In this document: piece by piece, positions 24,798 through 32,648 of the stretch
Numbering within the stretch: the first letter of the stretch is position 1
Layout of the letters: every line of letters begins with the position of its first letter
NCBI GenBank assembly: GCA_016196555.1
Contig: JACPXL010000045.1
Coordinates: 1 to 34,575, forward strand
Origin: Candidatus Omnitrophota bacterium
Lineage (GTDB): Bacteria; Omnitrophota; Omnitrophia; Omnitrophales; Aquincolibacteriaceae
Direction of reading: 5' to 3'
Length of the DNA: 34,575 nt
The notes under the pieces: generated by a model
What the model was told of the DNA's origin: nothing
Databases searched by the model: none
What the model saw: only the letters and a program-made list of their open reading frames with translations
Made by a program: the position numbers and the translations under genes

Positions 24798-25010
24798 ATG
24801 AAAAAGTGTCTTTTCTGTAAGGTGGCGGCGCTCGTAACCTCCATCGGTGCCATGAATTGGGGATTAGTGACGATTTTTAATTTCAATTTGGTGACCCGGA
24901 TTTTCGGAGATATGACGACCGGAGCTCGAATTATTTACGGTCTGATTGCCGGTATGGGTGTCATCGTGTTTGTGGGTGTGTTTAGAAAATGTCCGCTTTG
25001 CCAGAAATAG
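24798..25010 (+). CDS. DUF378 family small membrane protein with terminal CxxC motifs
   Basis: A 70-residue protein of the DUF378 (YuzA-like) family: two hydrophobic helices with the signature AMNWGLVTIFNFNLV and IIYGLIAGMGVIVFVG. It begins MKKCLFC and ends RKCPLCQK, so both termini carry a CxxC pair, which could bind a metal or form disulfides on the same side of the membrane. A clear AAGGAG lies nine bases before the ATG. It sits 53 bases upstream of cpaB and could share its transcript, but I see no established link to Tad pili. It is not a Flp pilin. Confidence 0.8.
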   Translation: MKKCLFCKVAALVTSIGAMNWGLVTIFNFNLVTRIFGDMTTGARIIYGLIAGMGVIVFVGVFRKCPLCQK

Positions 25011-25063
25011 AACATTAGAAATAGTTTTTTTGAAGTATGGTTTGACCAGGAACGGAAAAAAAT

Positions 25064-25771
25064 ATGAAACGAGAGTCCATGGTGCTGTTTGTCGCCCTTG
25101 CAAGCGGAATCGCAGCCTTTGGCATGATTTTTAATTTTTTAAAAGAAGCCAAAAGGCCCGCGAGTTCTTACATCATGACTCTCAAGGACGTTAAAAAAGG
25201 GCAAATCATCAAAAAAGAAGATTTGGGAATGTCCGACCCCTTAAAAAATATTCCCGCACAAGCTTACTATACACAAGCAAGTGACGTTATCGACAAGACT
25301 GCGCTTGATGACATTGCGAAAGGAAAGTTGATTGCCCGTTCCATGGTTAAAGCAATCGAAAAGCCTGCAACTCCAGCTCCTTTGCCGGAACAAAAGCGGG
25401 TGAAAAAACAACCGCGGACAATTCCAGTTCCCGCATCGATGAGGGCGATAACGCTTACTATTCAAGAACTGCAAAATCCTCCTGCCTCTATTGAGCCGGG
25501 GAACCATGTGGATATTTTAAGTACCATTGGCCGAAATGAAGTCAAAACGATTTTGAATTCAGTACTGATTGTTGGGGTTGCCAGGTCCGAAAATGATAAC
25601 ATCGAATCAGTGACATTTGCCTTAACGCCGGAAGAAGTGGAAAAATTGCTGTCCTTTTCCAAGTCCGGAAGAATGCGTCTTATCCTTAGCAGCTCTGGAG
25701 GAAATGACGCATCCGCTGTGGATTTTGTCGAAATCATACGCGGCGTTCAAAGGGAAAAGAAAATTACGTGA
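25064..25771 (+). CDS. cpaB: Flp/Tad pilus assembly protein CpaB (RcpC)
   Basis: A 235-residue periplasmic Tad pilus assembly factor anchored by one N-terminal helix (residues 6-24). It has a SAF-type domain (~37-95, IMTLKDVKKGQIIKKEDL … IAKGKLIARSMV), a Pro-rich linker, and an RcpC-like C-terminal domain (~125-225) containing the family motif IEPGNHVDILSTI. CpaB helps assemble or gate the outer-membrane secretin. It is followed immediately by the secretin gene, overlapping it by one base (TGATG). Confidence 0.9.
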   Translation: MKRESMVLFVALASGIAAFGMIFNFLKEAKRPASSYIMTLKDVKKGQIIKKEDLGMSDPLKNIPAQAYYTQASDVIDKTALDDIAKGKLIARSMVKAIEKPATPAPLPEQKRVKKQPRTIPVPASMRAITLTIQELQNPPASIEPGNHVDILSTIGRNEVKTILNSVLIVGVARSENDNIESVTFALTPEEVEKLLSFSKSGRMRLILSSSGGNDASAVDFVEIIRGVQREKKIT

Positions 25772-27441
25772 TGTTTAAAAAAAATCTTATCCTTCTTTCG
25801 ATGTTTTTATTGGCCATGGCGCCTTCAAAGGCGGTTTTTCCTCAGGATCCGGCACTTCCTGAAAATAACGCTGACATCAAAGAGATTCGCCAGCTTAAGT
25901 GGCCTCAGCCTGAAGATAAAACGGAAACGCTGACTATTTTTAGATCGACTTCTCAAATTCTCCGGTTTGATCGTCCCTTGAAGCGGGTTGCAGTTTCCAA
26001 TTCCAGTGTTTGTAATCTTACAACCCTTGGATCGCAGGAGATCCTGCTTTATTGTCCGAGAACGGGCAAAATTGATTTAATCGTGTGGGATTCTTCGCTG
26101 CAAACAGCGGTTTATTATATTCAATCGGTCATCGATTATCCCAAGCTTGAAGAAATACTTCGTCATATTGATCCCAAAGCCAATATTAAGGTGATCCCTT
26201 ATGAAGGAACGGTTGCCGTTTATGGTTCTTCGGAGACGGCAGAAAAAGTAAAACAAATTGCCGACGCAACCAAAGCCTTTAACAATAGAGCCATTTCTTA
26301 TGTCAAAATTGATAAGCCCAAACAAATTCTTTTAGAAGTTCGATTTGCGGAAATTGACCGCCGGGCAAGCCGGACTTTTGGCTTCGATGGAGAAACCATT
26401 TCCCGTTTTATCGTGACACGCAGTTTTACGGGTGAAGCCCATTCGGGAACAACCGTGGACGCGGACAATGCCTTTACTCCGCGTGGAGGTGCAGCAGCCA
26501 TCAGACAATTGGTTGGTCCGGATCCGGCGAAAGCGAATGCCTATTTTAGTTATGTGAACCGGTCCGCTTTGATCCAGGGCAATTTGAAGTGGCTTGTCAC
26601 AAAAAACATTTTGAAATTAATTGCCCGGCCCAATTTGATTGCCTTGGATGGCCAGTTGGCAAATTTCGTGGTTGGAGGGGAAACCCCTTTTATTACTTCT
26701 ACCGTGACATCAGCCAACGTAACTTTTAAAGAATTTGGAACCAAACTTAGCTTTACTCCGAATGTCGGAGATCATGGCGTCATTCGTTTGAGTATGAAAG
26801 TAGAATTGAGCGAACTCGATTTTTCAAGTACAGTCAGCCTGCAGGGCACAACAGTTCCCACCATTATTAAAACCAGCCATCAAACCATCGCTGAGCTTAA
26901 GGATAATCAAACCCTTGTCGTTGGAGGTTTGATTAATCAAAGAATCAATCGCGTGGAAAAAAAATTCCCAATCTTGGGAGACATTCCGGGTTTAGACCGT
27001 CTTTTCAAACGCCTTGAATTTAGCCGCAAGGACATAGAGCTTTTAATTGTTGTAACGCCGCATCTTATAGAACCGTTTGATAACCGTCAGAAAAAGGATT
27101 TGTATCCTCCCGAGGAAGTTGAAAAATCAACCGGTATTTATGTGCCGGCCTATCCGGACGATCATGCCGATCGGATGAATCGTCTCATGGTCCAGGAAGA
27201 GGATTATAATGATTTTGACGGATTCGAGTGGAAACGCGCCAAGGAATTAGAGAAGGAATTTGTCACGATTAAGTCGACCGAAAAAGCCGAACTTAAACGC
27301 AAGCAAACAGCTGAAGCTCAGAAGAAAAAAGCCGCTCAGTCGGCCAAGCAGCAGGAAGCCGCCGCACAGCGCCGGAAAAAAGCGATGGATCAAAAGCTGG
27401 AACAGGCCGCCACGGTTCCAATTGTGCCCGCCCACCCTTAA
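25771..27441 (+). CDS. cpaC: Tad pilus secretin CpaC (RcpA)
   Basis: Forms the outer-membrane channel of the Tad pilus. A signal peptide of about 21 residues ends near SKA/VF. It is followed by the pilus-secretin N-terminal domain (TLTIFRSTSQILRFDRPLKRVAVSN…), a BON domain (~115-175) and the secretin domain (~180-430) with VGGETPFI, KEFGTKLSFTPNV and LVVGGLI. The last ~60 residues are Lys/Gln/Ala-rich, probably a coiled coil or disordered tail, which is unusual for a secretin. I prefer ATG 25771 over the adjacent GTG 25768. The stop overlaps the convergent PMT gene by 4 bases. Confidence 0.92.
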   Translation: MFKKNLILLSMFLLAMAPSKAVFPQDPALPENNADIKEIRQLKWPQPEDKTETLTIFRSTSQILRFDRPLKRVAVSNSSVCNLTTLGSQEILLYCPRTGKIDLIVWDSSLQTAVYYIQSVIDYPKLEEILRHIDPKANIKVIPYEGTVAVYGSSETAEKVKQIADATKAFNNRAISYVKIDKPKQILLEVRFAEIDRRASRTFGFDGETISRFIVTRSFTGEAHSGTTVDADNAFTPRGGAAAIRQLVGPDPAKANAYFSYVNRSALIQGNLKWLVTKNILKLIARPNLIALDGQLANFVVGGETPFITSTVTSANVTFKEFGTKLSFTPNVGDHGVIRLSMKVELSELDFSSTVSLQGTTVPTIIKTSHQTIAELKDNQTLVVGGLINQRINRVEKKFPILGDIPGLDRLFKRLEFSRKDIELLIVVTPHLIEPFDNRQKKDLYPPEEVEKSTGIYVPAYPDDHADRMNRLMVQEEDYNDFDGFEWKRAKELEKEFVTIKSTEKAELKRKQTAEAQKKKAAQSAKQQEAAAQRRKKAMDQKLEQAATVPIVPAHP

Positions 27442-28667
27442 ATCCAGGACCGAAACCATAAATGATGCTTGAAGAAAGCATCCGAAACGTGAATTCCGGT
27501 AAGCAAAGGATACCAATAAGTAAACATCGCCAAAATCAAAACTCCGTACACCATCACCGCAATACGTCCTGATTTTCCCGATTCCCAAATTCGTGTTGCC
27601 ATAAGAGCAAGGCAAATGGCTGCAAATGGCATCGCGGTTTCAAAATAATGGAAAAATTTCACTCGTCCAATAAAAATCCACGGGACCCATTGAGAAAAAA
27701 AAGCGGCGAGTAAAAAGCCATAAAGGAATAACCGCTTACGCCAAAAACTCCAGGCGGTATAAATTATCGCCAAGGGAATCATCCAGTACACGGCTGGGTT
27801 TCCAATGCAGAGAATTCCCTGGATCCCGCCTCCGATGAGGGGGTGGAAATAATACCAAATAGGACGGACCATCAGCGGCCATGACCACCAGGCGGACCCG
27901 TAGTGATGAGGTTTTTTTAAATTCCAATGGCCCATAAACATTTGCGTTTGAAGGTCCCATATGTCTTTCCAGGTTCTGTCTTTGATCAGGGGAATGATTA
28001 AGTGAATGCCAAAATAAATTACGAGGGGAATAAGCGTAAAATAAATCAATAGATCAGAAATAGTCCTGCGCCAGTTCTGCCCTTCTTGATGATTAATTTT
28101 TATAATAAAAGGAAGCAGGAGCGCGGGAGCCGTGAAGGCAAAAATACGTGTCGCGTAAGACAGGCCGAGAAATATTCCTGACAAAAGAAAGTATTTTTTT
28201 TTATCTGGTCCCGGATGATCTTTCAAAACAAGGCAGAGAAGCGAAAGCAGCATGAAGAGTTCCATGGGAGTATTGAGCAGGGCCATCCGTGATAGGGTAA
28301 GAAGGCTGCAGTCAAAAGCATAAAAGAATGCAGCCAGGGCGGCAGTCAAATGAGAACGAGTCAATTTTTGAGTGATGACATACAGAATAACAATCAAACT
28401 TAACCCGGACATAAGAGGAAAGAATCGCCAGGCGAAGGAGTTATCACCAAAAAAAACAATTCCAAGTCCGATTAAAGCTTTTCCAAGAGGCGGGTGAAGA
28501 TAATCAAAATAGCCCGATAGGGAAATCAATTCGCGCGCGGAACGCACATGATACACTTCGTCAAAATAGGGATCGGGAGGAAAAGACAAACGCCAGCTGT
28601 AAACGGCTGTCATGGCGAGAATGATTAAGCTGAGTAAGAAATTTTTTTTTGAGTCGTGTATTTTCAA
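27438..28667 (-). CDS. Protein O-mannosyltransferase (PMT, GT39) family membrane enzyme
   Basis: A 409-residue GT-C glycosyltransferase with about ten membrane helices. The PMT signatures are strong: the acidic catalytic pair Asp36-Glu37 in YFDEVYHVRSA within the first loop, HPPLGKALIGLG (58-69), MALLNTPMELF, and a C-terminal PMT_4TMC-like part (WWSWPLMVRPIWYY). PMTs transfer mannose (or another sugar) from polyprenyl-phosphate to Ser/Thr of exported proteins. It is the last gene of the tad operon, starting (TTG 28667) 14 bases after a TadG-like protein with ~370 residues of Ser/Thr-rich repeats, the obvious acceptor. The next in-frame Met (19) would cut the first helix, so I keep TTG although no ribosome-binding site is clear. 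Sugar identity is unknown. Confidence 0.85.
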   Translation of the reverse strand: MKIHDSKKNFLLSLIILAMTAVYSWRLSFPPDPYFDEVYHVRSARELISLSGYFDYLHPPLGKALIGLGIVFFGDNSFAWRFFPLMSGLSLIVILYVITQKLTRSHLTAALAAFFYAFDCSLLTLSRMALLNTPMELFMLLSLLCLVLKDHPGPDKKKYFLLSGIFLGLSYATRIFAFTAPALLLPFIIKINHQEGQNWRRTISDLLIYFTLIPLVIYFGIHLIIPLIKDRTWKDIWDLQTQMFMGHWNLKKPHHYGSAWWSWPLMVRPIWYYFHPLIGGGIQGILCIGNPAVYWMIPLAIIYTAWSFWRKRLFLYGFLLAAFFSQWVPWIFIGRVKFFHYFETAMPFAAICLALMATRIWESGKSGRIAVMVYGVLILAMFTYWYPLLTGIHVSDAFFKHHLWFRSWI

Positions 28668-28681
28668 GAAGACAGATTAAA

Positions 28682-31657
28682 TTATGGCCATGGTGATGGC
28701 GAAGGAGAGGCGCAATTAGGAAAGCCACAAGTTGGGTACATGGTACAGCAGCCTGTGGCAAATTCGCCTGCACCGGTGTAAGGTCCGCAGCAATCATAAA
28801 AATGAAATCCGCCCGCAAAACGCATGCATTCAGGAGGATCTTCGGGTAATGATGTATATCCTGGAACATACGAATAGCATGTCACAGGAGCAGCATATTG
28901 ACCGCAGCATTCGTTTGTATCATTGATGCCGTCGCGTCCTCCCGCTGATTTTGTACAATCCGCCACGCAGCCATTAGGAGAAGGTTGTTCAAAACAGTCA
29001 GGACATGGACCTCCCGTTCCTCCCGTACTTCCTGAAGTAGTCTCAGAAGTGGTTGAATCACCTGTGCTTGAGGTTGTGCTTCCTGTGCTTGAAGTTGTGC
29101 TTCCTGTACTCGAAGTGGTACTACCCGTATCTGTATCCGTGTCAGTCGAAGTACCAGTGCTTGAAGTTGTGCTTCCTGTACTTGAAGTTGTGCTTTCTGT
29201 GCTTGAAGTTGTGCTTCCTGTGCTTGAGGTTGTGCTTTCTGTGCTTGAAGTTGTGCTTCCTGTACTCGAAGTGGTACTACCCGTATCTGTATCCGTGTCG
29301 GTTGATGTATCCGTGTCGGTGTCGGTTGATGTATCCGTGTCAGTACCCGTTGTTGTAGTTGAATTGGACGTTGTCGTCGTTGTATCAGTAGAACAACCAG
29401 TCAGTTCTCCCTCGCGACAATCATTAAAACAATCATGAAGATAACAGTTGCAGCAGTTTTCGCCCAGAGCTCTGTCACAAATGAGATTATGATTGCACGG
29501 ATCGCCGTCCGTATCGGTTGAAGTATCCGTGCCAGGACCTGTTGTTGTATCTGTATCGGTCGATGTATCCGTAGAAGTGTCCGTCGAAGTATCGGTTGAC
29601 GTGTCGGTAGAAGTGTCCGTCGAAGTATCGGTTGACGTGTCGGTAGAAGTATCTGTCGAAGTATCAGTTGACGTGTCGGTAGAAGTATCTGTCGAAGTAT
29701 CGGTTGACGTGTCGGTAGAAGTGTCCGTCGAAGTATCGGTTGACGTGTCGGTAGAAGTGTCCGTCGAAGTATCGGTTGACGTGTCAGTAGAAGTATCTGT
29801 CGATGTATCTGTTGACGTATCGGTAGAAGTGTCCGTCGAAGTATCGGTCGATGTATCCGTAGAAGTGTCCGTCGAAGTATCGGTTGACGTGTCGGTAGAA
29901 GTGTCCGTCGAGGTATCGGTTGATGTGTCAGTAGAAGTATCTGTCGAAGTATCGGTTGATGTGTCGGTAGAAGTGTCGGTCGAAGTATCGGTTGATGTGT
30001 CGGTAGAAGTGTCGGTCGAAGTATCCGTCGAGGTATCGGTTGATGTGTCAGTAGAAGTATCTGTCGAAGTATCGGTTGATGTGTCGGTAGAAGTGTCGGT
30101 CGAAGTATCCGTCGAGGTTGACGTATCGGTGGAAGTTGACGTATCCGTTGAAGTCGAAGTATCTGTCGAAGTTGAAGTATCCGTTGAGGTCGACGTATCA
30201 GTGGAGGTTGACGTATCCGTCGAAGTCGAAGTATCCGTTGAAGTATCGGTTGCCGTATCCGTATCGCATATTCCGCAATCTGCAGGACAATTGTCGCAAT
30301 TTTCTTCTGGGATGTCGCAAATGCCGTTTCCGCATTGCGTACAGGCAGGAATTCCATCGACCGGTTTGCACTGATAACCGCTCGGACATCCGCAATCAAC
30401 CGGACAAGAGGTGCAATTTTCTCCCGGGCCGCAGGTCCCATTTCCGCACTCACAAGTATTGACACAAAGGTCGTTTTGGCACTGCCAGCAGCCGGGCGGG
30501 AGCGAGGGGCAGGCGCAATCCGCCAGGCAAGTCGTACAATTTTCTCCCAAGTTGGGCTCGCATGTTCCGTTGCCGCAGTTGGGCACGCAGGCACATCCCG
30601 TACAAGTAGTGCCTACCGCGCAGCCGCAGTCTTGAGGACAATTACAGCAATTTTCACCTGCATCACAAACAGCATTTCCGCAATCGGGCGGACAAGGCCC
30701 GCAATCCTGCGGGCAAGTGTCGCAAGTTTCAGCCGGTGCACTACAAATTGAATCACCGCAATAAGGATCGCAGGAAAATGGACAAACTTGTTCATTTTCT
30801 CCAAGCTCTGGATTGCAGACCTCGTCACACCAGATGCGATCACATTCGCATTTACAGCAAACCGTACCGCTTTCTTCCCGGCAGTCATCATTGCAATAAT
30901 AATGGCCTCTTTTCCCACCTTGAGCCTCACAGGCATCGATACACCATTGATGGACGATGTTTTCATCTTCGCGAGGATGCCATACTGGGCCGGTTAATCC
31001 GGGGTCAGCCGGAGTTGGAGCGGCGCCTCCCGCAAAGGGATTACAGCCTTCCGTTAATTCAGAGGAATCTTGGGGGAGTTGACAGCGGCACCAAGCCGGT
31101 TCTCCGGGCTCCACCATATAAAAAAATGGACAGCAAGCACCTGTCTCAGGATTTTTAAATTCACCCATGTTACATTTTTTCTGGCACTCAATTCCGGCCT
31201 CATAATGAGTGGTAGAAGTCAGAACAAATGCCTGAGGCGAAGTAAAACAGGTAGGGCAGGTTGTTTTTGCCATTGTCTGGGTAAATTTTTCGGATTCTGG
31301 AATAAGCCTCATAAGCGAAAGGGGGACTTGGGACAAAGTTCCTTCCAGCGTGATTTTTATAAAATTGCTGATGGTAGGATCTCGATCGACCGTTGTGTGG
31401 ATAGAAAAATTTTCCGCAGCGATATTTTGGGCTTCCAGATTTTTTAGGGCGAGGGCTTTTGCGATTTCGATGATTTCGGAGTCTGATTTATCAATCGCGA
31501 GGCGGTAGGTGCCCGCACAAGCGGCATCCAAGGCGCGGCTTAAGCCCGACCAAACCATATAAAGACGGCCTGCATCGACGCCAAGCCCCGTGATTGCCAG
31601 AAGACTGATCACGGTCAATGCTAAAAGAATGGAAAATTGTCCGGAGCGATTTTTCAT
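28682..31657 (-). CDS. TadG-like pilin-anchored, Cys-rich, Ser/Thr/Asp-repeat surface protein
   Basis: A 991-residue protein. Residues 1-50 carry the TadE/TadG-like start (RSGQFSILLALTVISLLAITGLGVD, then AGRLYMVWSGLSRALDAA) with one membrane helix. Residues ~50-130 are the pseudopilin-like domain. Residues ~134-464 are Cys-rich and include five modules of the pattern CGNGxC…ENCxxCPxDCG (at ~300, 326, 361, 404, 442). Residues ~465-715 are a (Ser-Thr-Asp-Thr)n tract. Residues ~716-752 hold a divergent sixth Cys module (CNHNLICD…GENCCNC). Residues ~755-877 are a second Ser/Thr tract with GSTTSST heptads. Residues ~880-991 are a Cys-rich C-terminal head. TadG itself is normally ~400-600 residues without such a stalk. 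The layout resembles SD-repeat adhesins. Likely disulfide-bonded and O-glycosylated. Confidence 0.85.
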   Translation of the reverse strand: MKNRSGQFSILLALTVISLLAITGLGVDAGRLYMVWSGLSRALDAACAGTYRLAIDKSDSEIIEIAKALALKNLEAQNIAAENFSIHTTVDRDPTISNFIKITLEGTLSQVPLSLMRLIPESEKFTQTMAKTTCPTCFTSPQAFVLTSTTHYEAGIECQKKCNMGEFKNPETGACCPFFYMVEPGEPAWCRCQLPQDSSELTEGCNPFAGGAAPTPADPGLTGPVWHPREDENIVHQWCIDACEAQGGKRGHYYCNDDCREESGTVCCKCECDRIWCDEVCNPELGENEQVCPFSCDPYCGDSICSAPAETCDTCPQDCGPCPPDCGNAVCDAGENCCNCPQDCGCAVGTTCTGCACVPNCGNGTCEPNLGENCTTCLADCACPSLPPGCWQCQNDLCVNTCECGNGTCGPGENCTSCPVDCGCPSGYQCKPVDGIPACTQCGNGICDIPEENCDNCPADCGICDTDTATDTSTDTSTSTDTSTSTDTSTSTDTSTSTDTSTSTDTSTSTDTSTSTDTSTDTSTDTSTDTSTDTSTDTSTDTSTDTSTDTSTDTSTDTSTDTSTDTSTDTSTDTSTDTSTDTSTDTSTDTSTDTSTDTSTDTSTDTSTDTSTDTSTDTSTDTSTDTSTDTSTDTSTDTSTDTSTDTSTDTSTDTSTDTSTDTSTDTSTDTSTDTSTDTSTDTSTDTSTDTSTDTSTDTSTDTDTTTGPGTDTSTDTDGDPCNHNLICDRALGENCCNCYLHDCFNDCREGELTGCSTDTTTTTSNSTTTTGTDTDTSTDTDTDTSTDTDTDTGSTTSSTGSTTSSTESTTSSTGSTTSSTESTTSSTGSTTSSTGTSTDTDTDTGSTTSSTGSTTSSTGSTTSSTGDSTTSETTSGSTGGTGGPCPDCFEQPSPNGCVADCTKSAGGRDGINDTNECCGQYAAPVTCYSYVPGYTSLPEDPPECMRFAGGFHFYDCCGPYTGAGEFATGCCTMYPTCGFPNCASPSPSPWP
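28998..29395 (-). repeat. Ser/Thr-rich coding repeat tract 2 (21-base units)
   Basis: Tandem 21-base units encode GSTTSST/ESTTSST heptads, interspersed with (TD)n segments, within the TadG-like gene. Units at about 29055-29275 are near-identical at DNA level. A duplicated ~50-base block encodes the TDTDTDTGSTTSSTG segment twice. Confidence 0.85.
29537..30268 (-). repeat. (STDT)n coding tandem repeat tract 1 (12-base units, 36-base higher order)
   Basis: About 49 units of 12 bases encode the STDT tetrapeptide. Three subunit types recur in order, differing almost only at synonymous positions, giving a 36-base period. The 5' part (about 30114-30250, first translated) uses 18-base units encoding STSTDT instead. 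All units are multiples of three, so copy-number change keeps the frame. Confidence 0.92.
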
Positions 31658-31690
31658 TTCCGCTATTTAGTCCTTTATTTATCGGCGCTC

Positions 31691-32233
31691 TTAAATAATA
31701 GTTGCCTGATAAATATGCTGTATCTCACCGACCGTTACATTCATCAGCTGTTCTATCGGCGTCAGCAGAGGAATGTCGTAATACAATTCTGCAATCGCAA
31801 CGTTTTTCATTGTCTGCGGAACATTCTCGACATTATAGCGCGTTTCAAAACCTCCCGCGCCGCCTGCCATGGCCAGCTGCATAAACGTATTCGATCCCGA
31901 ATCGGTTCCATAAAGACTCACAATGATATCACCTCGTGAGGAAAAATCTTTGAAATATTTTTGGGCAATGGCCGTCATTTGTGAGCGAACATCCTCTAGG
32001 CAGGCGAGGACGGTAGGATTAGCCGCGTTGTTCACATTCGCAGCCATAGCACAATCACGAAAGGCCGCTAAAGCGACTTCACGGCTCAAGCTGGAGGCTC
32101 GCTGCCAGCTGAAGAAAACTTGGGTAAATTCAAAGGCCCCAAAAAAGATGGCGAAAACAGCAGGGACCAGCAATGCTGCTTCCATAATGGACTGGCCCCG
32201 GGAAGACTTTTGTAACCGCCTAAAGAGACTCAT
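31691..32233 (-). CDS. TadE-like pseudopilin (second copy)
   Basis: A 180-residue minor pilin-like protein of the Tad system. The N-terminal RGQSIMEAALLVPAVFAIFFGAFEFTQVFF holds the prepilin-like GQSxxE-start and a single membrane helix, followed by a periplasmic domain (~40-180). I place the start at ATG 32233 because GAGGAG lies seven bases upstream; a start five codons earlier is possible. It overlaps the preceding tadE by 14 bases and precedes the TadG-like gene by 33 bases. Confidence 0.88.
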   Translation of the reverse strand: MSLFRRLQKSSRGQSIMEAALLVPAVFAIFFGAFEFTQVFFSWQRASSLSREVALAAFRDCAMAANVNNAANPTVLACLEDVRSQMTAIAQKYFKDFSSRGDIIVSLYGTDSGSNTFMQLAMAGGAGGFETRYNVENVPQTMKNVAIAELYYDIPLLTPIEQLMNVTVGEIQHIYQATII

Positions 32234-32648
32234 TGCGTATCTCCTCAAAAGCCCGTATGTCGAAGGACCCTGAGTGATTACCGCTTAAAGAGAGCAAGAC
32301 TCCGGTCATTTGAGTTAAGCGTAGAGGCATCACAATATCAATGCCCACTGTATTTCCATTCATTGTGACCGTAAGCTCTTCTTCTCCAAGTTCAACGCCC
32401 AGGTCTTCTGCCGTGCTTATAATTTCACTTTTAATTCTCTGAACTTTATCCTCAGCCTGCATGGGAATCATTTCTTTAACCATGCGGACGCCGCGATTTG
32501 CCGCGTACTGCAAAGATGCCCAAGTATACATAACTCGGCTGGCATCGAGAATAGTAAAAAGCATGACAATGAAAATAATTAGAGAGAAAACAAATTCGAT
32601 AGAGCCCTGACCCTTATTTTGCAATAGTTTTCTCAGGGTCACTATCAT
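32220..32648 (-). CDS. TadE-like pseudopilin (first copy)
   Basis: A 142-residue TadE/TadF-type minor pilin: NKGQGSIEFVFSLIIFIVMLFTILDASRVMY gives the G-x-SIEF cleavage-type motif and one membrane helix. The periplasmic part follows from ~residue 45. The start is ATG 32648, with GGGAGG seven bases upstream and a 4-base ATGA overlap with the DUF192 stop. The frame is open another 29 codons upstream, but these overlap the DUF192 gene and lack family similarity. It is translationally coupled on both sides. Confidence 0.87.
   Translation of the reverse strand: MIVTLRKLLQNKGQGSIEFVFSLIIFIVMLFTILDASRVMYTWASLQYAANRGVRMVKEMIPMQAEDKVQRIKSEIISTAEDLGVELGEEELTVTMNGNTVGIDIVMPLRLTQMTGVLLSLSGNHSGSFDIRAFEEIRNESL
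32241..32246 (-). promoter_or_regulatory. Ribosome-binding site deciding the second tadE start
   Basis: GAGGAG on the minus strand, seven bases before ATG 32233, within the preceding tadE coding sequence. Confidence 0.7.

Noticed and set aside
24798-25010. Possible Flp major pilin just upstream of cpaB.
   Set aside because: Two hydrophobic helices and the DUF378 signature; no prepilin cleavage motif or single-helix Flp layout.
29040-30268. Dense short repeats that might suggest a CRISPR array.
   Set aside because: Units are contiguous 12-, 18- or 21-base coding repeats with no unique spacers and no cas genes nearby.
29493-30374. A 293-codon + strand frame encoding alternating VSVEVSVDV, resembling a beta-rich repeat protein.
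   Set aside because: It is the antisense reading of the STDT tract. A repeat whose unit is a multiple of three keeps all frames open; the minus-strand frame continues into TadG-like and Cys-rich domains, while this one has no recognisable flanking domain.
29401-30594. A 397-codon minus-strand frame rich in Arg, Leu, Pro and Gln.
   Set aside because: It is a shifted reading of the same repeat and Cys-module DNA in the TadG-like gene. It has no start context or domain.
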